Origin: an uncultured Helicobacter sp. | GTDB taxonomy: Bacteria > Campylobacterota > Campylobacteria > Campylobacterales > Helicobacteraceae | Direction: 5' to 3' | DNA length: 64,000 bases | Assembly: GCF_937906905.1 (NCBI RefSeq) | Contig: NZ_CALERY010000027.1 | Coordinates: forward strand, 1-64,000 | Shown: one piece after another, positions 14,795 to 23,352 of the stretch | Layout: every line of letters starts with the position of its first letter | How positions within the stretch are numbered: the stretch's first letter is position 1 | Made by a program: the position numbers and the translations under genes | The notes under the pieces: model-generated | Told to the model about the DNA's origin: nothing | The model's database searches: none | What the model saw: only the letters and a program-made list of their open reading frames with translations

Positions 14795-16759
14795 ATGAGG
14801 GTGGTTCATGTTACAAGCTTAGATAATGGCGGTGCAGGACGGGCATGTTTGCGTTTGCATAAAGCACTTTTGGATTCCGGAGTGGATTCTATCGTCCTGA
14901 CACAAAGCAAAACCTCGAGCTTGCCAGGAGTCGAGCGTTTAGCAAAAAGCAAATCTCAAAAAGCCATGGAAAAGCTTCGTCCTATCTTGAGCCAGATCCC
15001 TGTAGCTTTCTATCCTAAGCGTATGAAAGATATATTCTCCCCCAATTTGCCATTCTCTCCATTCAAGAATACTACGCTCATTAAACGCCTTGAAGAATTA
15101 AAGCCAGATATCGTGCATTTGCATTGGGTGGAAAATGGCTTTTTAAATATCAATGATTTACAAAAAATCGACGCTCCTTTATTATGGAGCTTGCACGACG
15201 CTAACCCCTATACAGGCGGGTGCCACTACGTGGCACCCGCCTGTATAGGGGTTAGCGTCGGTTGCAAGAAATGTCCCTTACTAGGCTCAAAATTCCCCTT
15301 TGATATTGCCTTTTGGACATTTAGGCGTAAGGCAAAAACTTATGCTAAACTCAATAATCTCACTATCAACGGCTTATCTCGCTGGATAGCACAAAGTGCG
15401 AAAGATTCTGCCCTCTTAGGCTCTAAGCCCATCATCAATCTCCCAAATCCCATTGACACACGCATTTATCGCCCAATACAAAAATCCCTAGCACGAGAAA
15501 TGCTGCGTATCCACACACCAAAAAAGATGATTAGCTTTGGTGCCATTGGAGCTACTTCAACGCCACGCAAAGGCTTTAATGAGCTAAAAGCCGCATTGCA
15601 AAGCCTCCCGCAACATCTTAAAAATCAATGCGAGCTGCTTGTCTTTGGCTCTAGTGGAGGCGAAGTTTCACACGATATGCCTACGCATTTTTTAGGTGCG
15701 TTGCACGATGATATTGCCCTAGCTCTGCTTTATAGTGCAAGTGATGTGTTTATTATGCCAAGCTATGTAGAATCTTTTGGGCAAACTGCCCTTGAAGCTT
15801 TGAGCTGTGGCACACCGGTGGTAGCATTTGATACAAGTGGGCTAAAAGATATTATCACGCATAAACACAATGGCTATCTTGCCAAATGCTATGACACAAG
15901 CGATTTAGCAGGGGGTATAGAGTGGATTTTAAGCGGCGAAAGTGCAATATATGAAAACCTTTCAAAAAACGCCCGATCTTCTGCGATAAAAGCTTTTGAA
16001 TCGTCAAAAATCGCCCACGCTTATATCACAACTTATCAAAAGCTTGCTAGGGGGGGGGCAGCACCAAAAGCATTAGCCAAGCATATATTACACGCCTTAT
16101 CGCTCACCAAATCATCTACCTTTTATATCGGCTTTGGTGCGATTGGTGGGGCTAGTGTTGAAAGAAAGGGCTTTAATGAGCTAAAAGCCGCGCTAGAAAA
16201 TCTCCCGCAACATCTTAAAAGTCAGTGTGAGCTGCTCGTCTTTGGTGGGAATGCTCCACAGATTCAAGGGATTAAAGCTCGCACACTAGGCTTTCTCCAC
16301 GATGACTACGCCCTAAGTTTTGCCTTTAACGCTTGTGATGTATTTGTCGCTCCAAGCTTGGCAGAAAATCTAAGCAATGTCATTATGGAATCCTTAGCCT
16401 GTGGCACACCGGTAGTAGCCTTTGACATCGGCGGCAATGGCGATATGATCACCCACAAGCACAATGGCTATCTCGCTACAAGCCCAAGCGATTTGGCACG
16501 GGGAATAAAGTGGATTCTAGCCCAAGATGCAACAGCCTATGCCACCCTTGCCCACAATGCCAGAGAATCCGCCTTTAGATTTGAATCTACAAAGGTTGCA
16601 GATACATACATTGATATGTATAAATTTCTAGCGGGGGGGGGGGGGAGCAATCATAGATTCCTAAAAGTTCTCCCACTCTCTCAAGCACACCGCAATTCTT
16701 GCCACAACTTCTTATCCAATATCTCTAGCAACATCTCTAGCACAGGACTTGCAGCATAA
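14795..16759 (+). CDS. GT4 glycosyltransferase with tandemly duplicated donor domain, phase-variable
   Basis: About 654 residues. The ATG at 14795 follows AAGGAA. N-terminal acceptor domain: VVHVTSLDNGGAGRACLRLH, then LHDANPYTGGCHY and a Cys pattern C-x6-C-x2-CPLL. The GT-B C-terminal domain occurs twice: unit 1 at about residues 246-421, unit 2 at 445-617. Both contain FGAIG, KGFNELKAAL, ELLVFG, ESF or ENL and CGTPVVAFD...GD/KD-I/MITHKHNGYLA. Each unit ends in a poly-G tract (16050-16058 and 16633-16645). Here both are in frame and give one fusion; a one-base change in the first leaves a single-domain enzyme. Probably adds a sugar to LPS or another surface glycan. Confidence 0.85.
   Translation: MRVVHVTSLDNGGAGRACLRLHKALLDSGVDSIVLTQSKTSSLPGVERLAKSKSQKAMEKLRPILSQIPVAFYPKRMKDIFSPNLPFSPFKNTTLIKRLEELKPDIVHLHWVENGFLNINDLQKIDAPLLWSLHDANPYTGGCHYVAPACIGVSVGCKKCPLLGSKFPFDIAFWTFRRKAKTYAKLNNLTINGLSRWIAQSAKDSALLGSKPIINLPNPIDTRIYRPIQKSLAREMLRIHTPKKMISFGAIGATSTPRKGFNELKAALQSLPQHLKNQCELLVFGSSGGEVSHDMPTHFLGALHDDIALALLYSASDVFIMPSYVESFGQTALEALSCGTPVVAFDTSGLKDIITHKHNGYLAKCYDTSDLAGGIEWILSGESAIYENLSKNARSSAIKAFESSKIAHAYITTYQKLARGGAAPKALAKHILHALSLTKSSTFYIGFGAIGGASVERKGFNELKAALENLPQHLKSQCELLVFGGNAPQIQGIKARTLGFLHDDYALSFAFNACDVFVAPSLAENLSNVIMESLACGTPVVAFDIGGNGDMITHKHNGYLATSPSDLARGIKWILAQDATAYATLAHNARESAFRFESTKVADTYIDMYKFLAGGGGSNHRFLKVLPLSQAHRNSCHNFLSNISSNISSTGLAA
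15190..15268. repeat. Perfect long inverted repeat inside the GT4 gene
   Basis: 15196-15226 and 15230-15260 are perfect reverse complements (31 bp) around the 3-base loop TAC. A further 6 bp (15190-15195 with 15263-15268) pairs beyond a 2-base bulge. It is wholly coding (about residues 134-156). The left arm encodes the conserved DANPYTGGCH part; the right arm encodes the variable APACIGVSV part. Confidence 0.95.
16050..16058 (+). repeat. Poly-G tract (G9) at the end of GT4 unit 1
   Basis: Nine Gs read as AGG-GGG-GGG-G. G9 keeps unit 2 in frame. G8 would end the protein after RGGQHQKH; G10 would end it about 30 codons later. This is a slipped-strand phase-variation site. Confidence 0.85.
16633..16645 (+). 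repeat. Poly-G tract (G13) at the end of GT4 unit 2
   Basis: Thirteen Gs after GC in TTTCTAGC. G13 extends the protein by about 37 residues to a stop that overlaps the next start as TAATG. G12 or G14 stops within about six codons, which would uncouple the downstream GT9 gene. Confidence 0.85.
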
Positions 16760-17940
16760 TGCTAAAGTCCATTTTACGACCGATACTGCTACCTATACTA
16801 GAGCTACTAGAGCCTTGTATCAGTATCCTTGCCTACACAAAACCAAAGATTCATAGGCAAAAAAGCATTGCTATCCTCCGCACCGATGCCATAGGCGATT
16901 ATCTGCTTTTTCGTGCATTTTTACGCGAAGTGAGGGAAGCCTACCCAAGCTACCATATCACGCTTATTGGCAATAGTGCTTGGAGAGATTTGTATGAGTG
17001 CTTTGATAGTGCATATTGCGATGAATGCGTATGGATTAGCACAGCAGATTTTCAAGCAAGGCATATTTTTTATAAGATTAAAGTCCTACGCCACATCAAG
17101 CAAATACGCTATGAGCTACTCATTAACCCCCAGCACTCTCGAGATAAGCTCAATGCTACCATCGCTTCACATATCAATGCCCTAAGCAAAATCGCCCCAC
17201 AAGGCGATGATGTCAATCTCTCTCCACGCAAAAAGGCAAGGCACGATAGAATCTACTCTACTCTCACCCCAAGTAGCCCAGAAATTCTCTTTGAGTTTTA
17301 TCGCAATAAGGAGTTTTTTGAGCAGCTATTACAAAAGCCCCTTAACACTTCGCCAAAGCTCCATCTGCCCTCCCCCACGCCACCACACTACAAGCAGCCT
17401 TATAGCATTCTTTTTGTAGGGGCTAGTGCGAAGTATCGGCAGTGGAGTGTGGAGTATTTCGCAGAAGTGGGGGAGCATTTAATGCGAGTTTATAAGCATA
17501 ATGTCCTTATTTGCGGAGGCAATGCGGATATAGAATCTGGATTCTACCTAGAGCAACTACTGCAAGCAAAGGTTAAGGACTGCAAACAATCTATCTACAA
17601 TCTCACAGGCAAAACCACTCTCGTGGAGCTAGTGAGTCTCGTGTATAACGGCAACCTGCTTGTTTCGAATGAAACAAGCGCGGTACACTTGGCTGCCTTG
17701 TTAGACACGGCGATAATTATCGCCGTGTCTAACGGCAACCATTTAGGGAGATTTATCCCTTATCCCAAAGAGATAAGGGATAAATACTACCCTGTGTTTC
17801 ACCCTTTTATCACGGCAAATTACGCCAGATACAAGGAGCTAAGCAATGCCTTTGCCTACAAAAGCACGCTAAATATTGATGACATACAGCCTAAGCAGGT
17901 TATTGATGTCATAGATCACATTTACACACAACCAAAATAA
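16759..17940 (+). CDS. Glycosyltransferase family 9 (heptosyltransferase-like)
   Basis: 393 residues, GT-B fold of the ADP-heptose:LPS heptosyltransferase family. KSIAILRTDAIGDYLLFRAFLRE is the acceptor-side start; ILFVGASAKYRQWSVEYFAEV is the central strand; VSNETSAVHLAALL and SNGNHLGRFIPYPKE form the donor site. The start overlaps the GT4 stop (TAATG), so translation probably depends on the upstream poly-G register. Likely adds a heptose or related sugar to LPS core. Three perfect inverted repeats lie between 17658 and 17785, in the donor-site coding region. Confidence 0.82.
   Translation: MLKSILRPILLPILELLEPCISILAYTKPKIHRQKSIAILRTDAIGDYLLFRAFLREVREAYPSYHITLIGNSAWRDLYECFDSAYCDECVWISTADFQARHIFYKIKVLRHIKQIRYELLINPQHSRDKLNATIASHINALSKIAPQGDDVNLSPRKKARHDRIYSTLTPSSPEILFEFYRNKEFFEQLLQKPLNTSPKLHLPSPTPPHYKQPYSILFVGASAKYRQWSVEYFAEVGEHLMRVYKHNVLICGGNADIESGFYLEQLLQAKVKDCKQSIYNLTGKTTLVELVSLVYNGNLLVSNETSAVHLAALLDTAIIIAVSNGNHLGRFIPYPKEIRDKYYPVFHPFITANYARYKELSNAFAYKSTLNIDDIQPKQVIDVIDHIYTQPK
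17658..17785. repeat. Cluster of three perfect inverted repeats in the GT9 gene
   Basis: (1) 17658-17666 with 17671-17679, 9-bp arms, 4-base loop. (2) 17700-17733, a 34-base palindrome with no loop, centred on AATT. (3) 17751-17764 with 17772-17785, 14-bp arms, 7-base loop. Also 17641-17656 and 17725-17740 are direct repeats matching at 15 of 16 bases and in the same frame. Confidence 0.93.
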
Positions 17941-17950
17941 AGGAGCGACA

Positions 17951-18677
17951 ATGAGTGAATATTTTGAAGCAAGGGGTGTGAGCCCAGAGACCTACAAGAG
18001 AGCGAGTCTGCCAGCATATTTTAAGGAAGTAATGTGCCAGCTGCCTAAAAACGCTAGAATCCTAGATTTCGGCTGTGGCTTTGGGCAAAACCTTTTAGCG
18101 ATTAAAGAGCGTAATTTTAACTTTACAGATTCTAACGGGGGGGGGGGGGAAATATCAACTGCTTGGCATTGATATAAATCCCAAAGCCATCGCCTATGTG
18201 CAAAGTGTAGGCATAGAAGCTATGGTATGTGAAAATATCTTTGATTTTAGACCGCAGCAGAAGTTTGACCTAGTGATTGCTACGCATATTTTAGAGCATT
18301 TGCCAAAGGAGCGGTTGATAAAAATTCTCTCTCATTTTAAGAGTGATATTTTGAAAGAAGGTGGAAAAATGTTTATAGCAGTGCCAAATGCACAGAGCCA
18401 CACAGGCTGCTACTGGGCGTATGAAGACTTCACTCACAACACCCTTTTTACAGCCGGAAGCTTACTATATGTGCTAAAAATGGCAGGATTTGCCCATACA
18501 GACATTATAGATAAAGACGCGCTTGCAGGGGTAACGGGGGTAAAAAGAATAATCCGCAAAATCTTTTTGAAACTCTACAAACTAAACTTCGCCTTTTGGA
18601 ATCGCATCACAAATAGTGCTTTTCACGCGCCAAGTCCGCAAATTTTCAGCTACGAGATAAAAGCCCTAGCCTACTAA
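17951..18677 (+). CDS. SAM-dependent methyltransferase, phase-variable, out of frame here
   Basis: AAGGAG and ATG at 17951. Part 1 carries SAM motif I (RILDFGCGFGQNLLAI) and runs into 13 Gs (18137-18149); in this register it stops at 18172. The other frame resumes right after the tract (KYQLLGIDINPKAIAYVQ) and runs to 18677 with FDLVIATHILEHLPKERL and MFIAVPNAQSH. With 12 or 15 Gs the two join into about 241 residues, a normal class I methyltransferase. Likely modifies a sugar or lipid of the surface glycan made by this cluster. Confidence 0.8.
18137..18149 (+). repeat. Poly-G tract (G13), OFF register
   Basis: Inside the methyltransferase at 17951, just after motif I. A count divisible by 3 puts AAATATCAA in frame; 13 is one too many. 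Confidence 0.85.
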
Positions 18678-18695
18678 CCAAAAAAAGGAGCAAAA

Positions 18696-19692
18696 ATGAA
18701 AAAAATTCTTAAAAAATTCTTAGCAAGACTTAGATTCTACTTCACCCACAGGCTAGATTCTAAGCTTGATAAACTTACTATGCTACACGCTAATCTTCTA
18801 GCAAAGCAACATACAAAGCTTTATAGAGAGCAAGTAATGGGGGGGGGGGGCAGTAGATAATTTAAACCATTTGGAGAATACAAATGCTATGGGCGTGGAT
18901 ATTAGGGATTTTGAGTTTAGTGCGTATTCACAAAATGGCGAAGATGGAATCTTAGACTTGCTTATTGAAATTTTAGAGCTAGATTCTCCACACTCTTTAT
19001 ATTCTCGTGCTTTTGTGGAATTTGGTGTGCAAGATTATACAGAATCTAATACGCGTTATCTTTTGAAAAAACGTAATTTTATAGGGCTTGTTATGGATGG
19101 CAGTGCAGCACATATTGAATCTATCAAAAAAGATGAAATATATTGGAAGCACGATTTAGAGGCACGATGTGCCTTTATCACAAGAGAAAATATCAATGCG
19201 TTAATCAAGCAATGGCTAGATTCTAGAAAGCTAGATAATATCGCTCTTTTAAGCATTGATATTGACGGGGTGGATTATTTTGTATGGGAGGCAATAGAAT
19301 GTGTGAATCCTGCTATTGTGGTGATTGAGTATAATGCGATATTTGGAGAAAATCTTAGTGTCAGTGTGCCTTATCGGGCAGACTTTGAGCGATTTTCATC
19401 GTATTTTAGTGGGCTATATTTTGGTGCAAGTATAAAAGCTTTAATCTCACTTGGCAAAGCTAAGGGGTATGTGTTTATCGGGGCAGATTCTAGCGGGACA
19501 AATCTGTTTTTTATCCATACAAGCTTAGAATCCAAGCTCTGCTTTGCTACCGCTCCTTTGCAGGAGTATTGCTCCACACACCACGCAAGGCAAAGTCGCG
19601 ACACATTTGGCAATCTCTCATTTTTGCAAGGTGATGAGAGATTTGATAGTATTAAACACCTGCCCTTGCATACTTGCAAAGATTTTAACTAA
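18696..19692 (+). CDS. Putative methyltransferase-like glycan protein, phase-variable, out of frame here
   Basis: The true start is probably ATG 18696 (AAGGAG upstream): a basic N-terminus (MKKILKKFLARLRFYF) leading to 12 Gs at 18839-18850, after which this register stops at 18860. The long frame from 18871 (MENTNAMGVDIRDFEF) is open back to the tract, so 11 Gs would give one protein of about 331 residues. Motifs: SAYSQNGEDGILDLLIEIL, FVEFGVQDYTESNTRYLL, ALLSIDIDGVDYFVWEAI and IVVIEYNAIFG, resembling FkbM-like SAM folds. I am unsure of the enzyme class. Confidence 0.6.
18839..18850 (+). repeat. Poly-G tract (G12), OFF register
   Basis: Twelve Gs directly after GTAAT, in codon 48-52 of the gene starting at 18696. 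Eleven Gs (or 14) restore the long frame. Confidence 0.8.
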
Positions 19693-19719
19693 CATTTTAA
19701 TAAACAAAAAGGAGATAAG

Positions 19720-20568
19720 ATGAGAACACAACACAACAAACACCATATCCCTTGTAAAATCTGCGGCACACAAAGCCAGTTTGCTTTTTTCGCACAGATT
19801 TTGCATCAATTCAATGAGCCTTTTTACAAATGTCAAAACTGCGGATTTTTAAGCTGCGATGACGCCCACTGGCTACCACAAGCCTACAAAAATGCAATCA
19901 ACATTTCAGACACAGGCATAGTAGCTAGGAATCTTTACTTGTATAAAATCGTATCCTGCGTAGCAACAATATTTTTTGCTATGGCTAAAAGAGAGATTTT
20001 AAGGGGGGGGGGGGGGATAAGTGAAAAGAGTTTGCTTGATTTTGGTGGTGGGAGTGGCTTACTCGTGCGATTGCTCCGTGATGTGGGGATAGAGAGCTAT
20101 TGGAGTGATGAATATTGTGAAAATCTTTTTGCTAGGGGATTTGAATGGCAGGAGAATATAAAGCCAACTTTGGCAACCTGCTTTGAAGTTTTTGAACATT
20201 TACCAAATCCTAGAGAGCAAATAGATTCTATGTTAAAAATCTGTCCCAACCTACTTTTCTCTACCGAGCTTCTCCCCTGCCCTATTCCAGAATCTAATGG
20301 GGCAAATGCGTGGTGGTATTATGGCTTTTCTCACGGACAGCATATTAGCTTTTACACTTACAAATCCCTAGAACTCATCGCTAAAGCACACAATCTGCAT
20401 TTTTGCTCCTATGGGGGATTGCATTTATTTAGTCAAAAACACATCTCGCCTTTGCATTTTAAATGGATTGTTAGACTTGCACACCATGGACTCTTTGCAC
20501 TCGTTTCTCGTCGCTTTACACCTAAAACAATGATCGATTCCAAAATGTTAAGCACCGGATGTATGTAA
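19720..20568 (+). CDS. Class I SAM methyltransferase with N-terminal zinc ribbon, phase-variable, in frame
   Basis: 282 residues. An AAGGAG site precedes ATG 19720. Zinc-ribbon cysteines are at about 11-14 and 36-39 (CKICG and CQNCG), as in methyltransferases that act on nucleotide-linked sugars. SAM motif: KSLLDFGGGSGLLVRLL; later TCFEVFEHLPNPREQIDSM and FSHGQHISFYTYKSL. The 14-G tract at 20003-20016 lies just before motif I and is in frame (LRGGGGISEKSLL). Last gene of the plus-strand glycan cluster, convergent with lpxL. Confidence 0.8.
   Translation: MRTQHNKHHIPCKICGTQSQFAFFAQILHQFNEPFYKCQNCGFLSCDDAHWLPQAYKNAINISDTGIVARNLYLYKIVSCVATIFFAMAKREILRGGGGISEKSLLDFGGGSGLLVRLLRDVGIESYWSDEYCENLFARGFEWQENIKPTLATCFEVFEHLPNPREQIDSMLKICPNLLFSTELLPCPIPESNGANAWWYYGFSHGQHISFYTYKSLELIAKAHNLHFCSYGGLHLFSQKHISPLHFKWIVRLAHHGLFALVSRRFTPKTMIDSKMLSTGCM
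20003..20016 (+). repeat. Poly-G tract (G14), ON register
   Basis: Fourteen Gs read as AGG plus four GGG codons inside the methyltransferase at 19720; the frame continues through. Confidence 0.85.
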
Positions 20569-20590
20569 ATAGAAAACTCCCGGGTATTAC

Positions 20591-21520
20591 CTACCTTCCA
20601 GGCTTCTTAGCATAGAGATTGGGGTAGTAGTCTTTGAATCGCCTGTGAAACCAAAACCAGCCTGCAGGATTGCTTTGCACGACTTTTGTTGTAATATCAG
20701 CTTGATCTTGCGTGGCTTTTTGTAAATCGCTGGCGGGATCATCTGTGCATGGGGTGAAAATCGGCGGAAAAAACCGAATCACAAAGCGTGAATAATCTTT
20801 ATTCATATCGATAAACACCGGCACGATGGGGATTTTAAATCGACGCGAGAGCACGGAAGCTATGGGCGTATGGCTCGCTTTCTTGCCCATAAACTCCACA
20901 CAAACACCTTCGTTTGATGAGATGCTTTGATCCACCAAAATCCCTGCCACTGCATTACCTTGCCCATAGAATCGAAGTAGATTACGAAACGCCCCAGACT
21001 TATCGATAAATTTTACACCCTGAAGCTCACGCCGAGAAATGATGAGCCTATCGATACTAGCAATCCCAGTAAGCCGTCCAAGACTTGCCATTTTATGTGG
21101 CTCAAGGCGCGGTGGGAGAAAAGTCGCTAGCGCTTCCCAGTAGCCAAAATGCCCAGAAATCAACACTGCACTACCATACTTTTCAAGGCTTTGCTGAATG
21201 TAATACTCATCAATGATATCAAATCGCTGCTTGTGGATATAGTATGGGATTTTAGGGATTCTAATACTCTCTAAAATCACAAATGCAAAATTCTGGTAAC
21301 AGCGCTTGATAATGGATTTTTTCTGCGCGAGAGTAAGGGAATCTCCATAGATGAAATGCAAATTTGTCAGCGCGTCATTATAGCGGCGCTTATTGTCTAA
21401 AAGACACATAAGAAACCCAAGCCCCTTGACAAACACCAAAAATCCAGCATGTGGAATCACTGCTAGGAATGCGCCAAACCCACTCACAAACCAGCCCAGT
21501 AGCACACCTATAATATTCAT
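20591..21520 (-). CDS. lpxL: Lipid A biosynthesis acyltransferase (LpxL/HtrB family)
   Basis: 309 residues. Inner-membrane enzyme that adds a secondary acyl chain to Kdo-lipid A or its precursor. N-terminal membrane anchor (IIGVLLGWFVSGFGAFLAVI); catalytic HX4E motif in ISGHFGYWEAL; VAGILVDQSISSNEGVCVEFMGKKA and RRFKIPIVPVFI match conserved blocks; C-terminal NPAGWFWFHRRFK is the family ending. Next to gppA and ferredoxin, as in H. pylori. Confidence 0.9.
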   Translation of the reverse strand: MNIIGVLLGWFVSGFGAFLAVIPHAGFLVFVKGLGFLMCLLDNKRRYNDALTNLHFIYGDSLTLAQKKSIIKRCYQNFAFVILESIRIPKIPYYIHKQRFDIIDEYYIQQSLEKYGSAVLISGHFGYWEALATFLPPRLEPHKMASLGRLTGIASIDRLIISRRELQGVKFIDKSGAFRNLLRFYGQGNAVAGILVDQSISSNEGVCVEFMGKKASHTPIASVLSRRFKIPIVPVFIDMNKDYSRFVIRFFPPIFTPCTDDPASDLQKATQDQADITTKVVQSNPAGWFWFHRRFKDYYPNLYAKKPGR

Positions 21521-21548
21521 GCGATTATGCTCACTATTGCCACTGCCT

Positions 21549-23018
21549 CTACCCCCTACTCTCGAGGAAAGTAATCAAAACATGCGTAGGCGCAATAAAT
21601 TTTTCGACAGATTCTCGCGCAAGCGTGAGCGCAGTATTTGCAGTGATAAAAAGTGTGCCATTCTCATAGCTATATTCAAGCTTAGATCCCCCGGTGAGAC
21701 ACAGCGAGTAAGCCAGCGAGAGAATGAAGCTTAGCCACTGGAGATATTGGATTGGCGGCATGATATCCGTGATATGCGCGATTGCGTCATCTTGTGGGAT
21801 ACGCTTATTGAGATATTCAAGCAGCAAACAGAGAATCGCCCGATCTGTGTGCGAAAATCCATAATCCAATCCATGCAGCAAGACATACGCGCCATGGTCC
21901 ATACGCCCATAGAAATTCAAAAACCCACCCACCTCGCACAGCTGCGCAGCGATTGTAAGGTAATGTTTGCTAGATTCTGGGAGAGCATGCACACTAGAGA
22001 GCACATCAAAAATCGCACGCGCCTCTTTGGCGATGAGTTTGCCCCATTTATCCACCACACCAAAGCGGTCTTTAAGCGCAACAAATGACGGATAGATTCC
22101 AGTGGGGAAGCGATATTTCTGCGTGCGTAGCATATCCGCCAGAAACACCCCCTCCCGCACACCCACACCACTTGTAGTAATCGTATGCGCACCAAAATGC
22201 TCCAGCAGCATAGAGAAAATCAGCGCACCAGAACGGATAGTATCACGCCTATCTTGCGGGACGCCCAGACTTGCCAAGCTTTCTTCTTTTGTCTTATAGA
22301 TTGTCTGGATAAATGATTTGATACTTTTGCTAGGCATTTCGTAGCCATGGATAGTTTTTATAGGATATTTGTGCTGCTTAGAGTGCATTTTGGCTAGTGC
22401 GCGGATCGTCCCGCCAATACCAAAAACATTATCATGCGAGAAATGCACCGGAATCTTGCGTAGCTCCTGCTTGATAAAGTCTTTTGCCGCATCGAGATTT
22501 TTATGATCGAAAAACAGCTCTTTTAGGCGGATTGTGCCAAGGCGAAGCGAGATGACTTCTCTTACATCGCCATTCTCGATAATCGCGCACTCCGTGCTAC
22601 CACCACCGATATCAATGGTAATCCCGCTTTTTTTATGCGAGAGATTTGCACAGGCAATCCCGCCATACCACGCCTCTCTCTCACCATCAATAATCTTAAT
22701 CTGCACGCCACTCTCTTTGCGCGCTCTTTGGAGAAACTCCGCACGATTAGGTGCATCACGCACAGCAGAAGTCGCCACACACAGGAGCTTCCTGGCATTG
22801 TGTCGCTTAGCTATGGCGCTAAATTCTCTTAGCGCACTAATTGCGCGCCTGATTGGGATCTCTTGGAGATAGCCATCGTTTTCGTAGCAACCCTCAGAAA
22901 TACGCACGCGCGATTTGTTTTCATAGACGAGACGGAATCCATAGCGACTAGTTTTTTCAAAAATCGCCATTCTTGCAGAGTTTGAGCCAATGTCAATCAC
23001 TGCAGTGATTTTTGCCAT
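21549..23018 (-). CDS. Ppx/GppA exopolyphosphatase / pppGpp phosphohydrolase
   Basis: 489 residues. ASKHA fold: AVIDIGSNSARMAIFEK, ITIDIGGGSTECAIIENG and GIGGTIRALAKM are the nucleotide-binding motifs; DTIRSGALIFSMLLEHFGAHTITTSGVGVREGVFL is the family signature. A C-terminal HD-like helical domain (LTIAAQLCEVGGFLNFYGRMDHGAYVL) makes it the long form. Acts in polyphosphate and stringent-response metabolism. Its start overlaps the ferredoxin stop as TAATG. Confidence 0.88.
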   Translation of the reverse strand: MAKITAVIDIGSNSARMAIFEKTSRYGFRLVYENKSRVRISEGCYENDGYLQEIPIRRAISALREFSAIAKRHNARKLLCVATSAVRDAPNRAEFLQRARKESGVQIKIIDGEREAWYGGIACANLSHKKSGITIDIGGGSTECAIIENGDVREVISLRLGTIRLKELFFDHKNLDAAKDFIKQELRKIPVHFSHDNVFGIGGTIRALAKMHSKQHKYPIKTIHGYEMPSKSIKSFIQTIYKTKEESLASLGVPQDRRDTIRSGALIFSMLLEHFGAHTITTSGVGVREGVFLADMLRTQKYRFPTGIYPSFVALKDRFGVVDKWGKLIAKEARAIFDVLSSVHALPESSKHYLTIAAQLCEVGGFLNFYGRMDHGAYVLLHGLDYGFSHTDRAILCLLLEYLNKRIPQDDAIAHITDIMPPIQYLQWLSFILSLAYSLCLTGGSKLEYSYENGTLFITANTALTLARESVEKFIAPTHVLITFLESRG

Positions 23019-23269
23019 TACTCGCCTTTGCTTAATTGCTCAAATTTAAACTTCAGCTCTTCTAGGCTCTCGCTATTATCCGGATCTGGGACGATCGCGT
23101 CCTTAGGACAGACACTCACACAGCTTGGCTCATCATAGTAGCCCACACACTCTGTGCAGTAATCTGGATCGATTTGATAGATAGGGTCGCCCTCCTCTAT
23201 CGCATCATTTGGACATTCCTCCAAGCACGCATCACATGCGATACATTCATCATTGATCATCAAACTCAT
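23018..23269 (-). CDS. 2[4Fe-4S] ferredoxin, YfhL type
   Basis: 83 residues. First cluster CIACDACLEECP; second CTECVGYYDEPSCVSVCP, where six extra residues sit between Cys pairs as in YfhL/FdxA-like ferredoxins. The acidic C-terminal extension (DNSESLEELKFKFEQL) is also typical. GGAAGAAG before ATG. Soluble low-potential electron carrier. Confidence 0.92.
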   Translation of the reverse strand: MSLMINDECIACDACLEECPNDAIEEGDPIYQIDPDYCTECVGYYDEPSCVSVCPKDAIVPDPDNSESLEELKFKFEQLSKGE

Positions 23270-23352
23270 GCTTCTTCCTTAGTGCAAAATTTAGGCAAAA
23301 CAAAAGCGTTTTTCTAACCAAAATTATCTTAAAATCAAATAATTACACGCTT

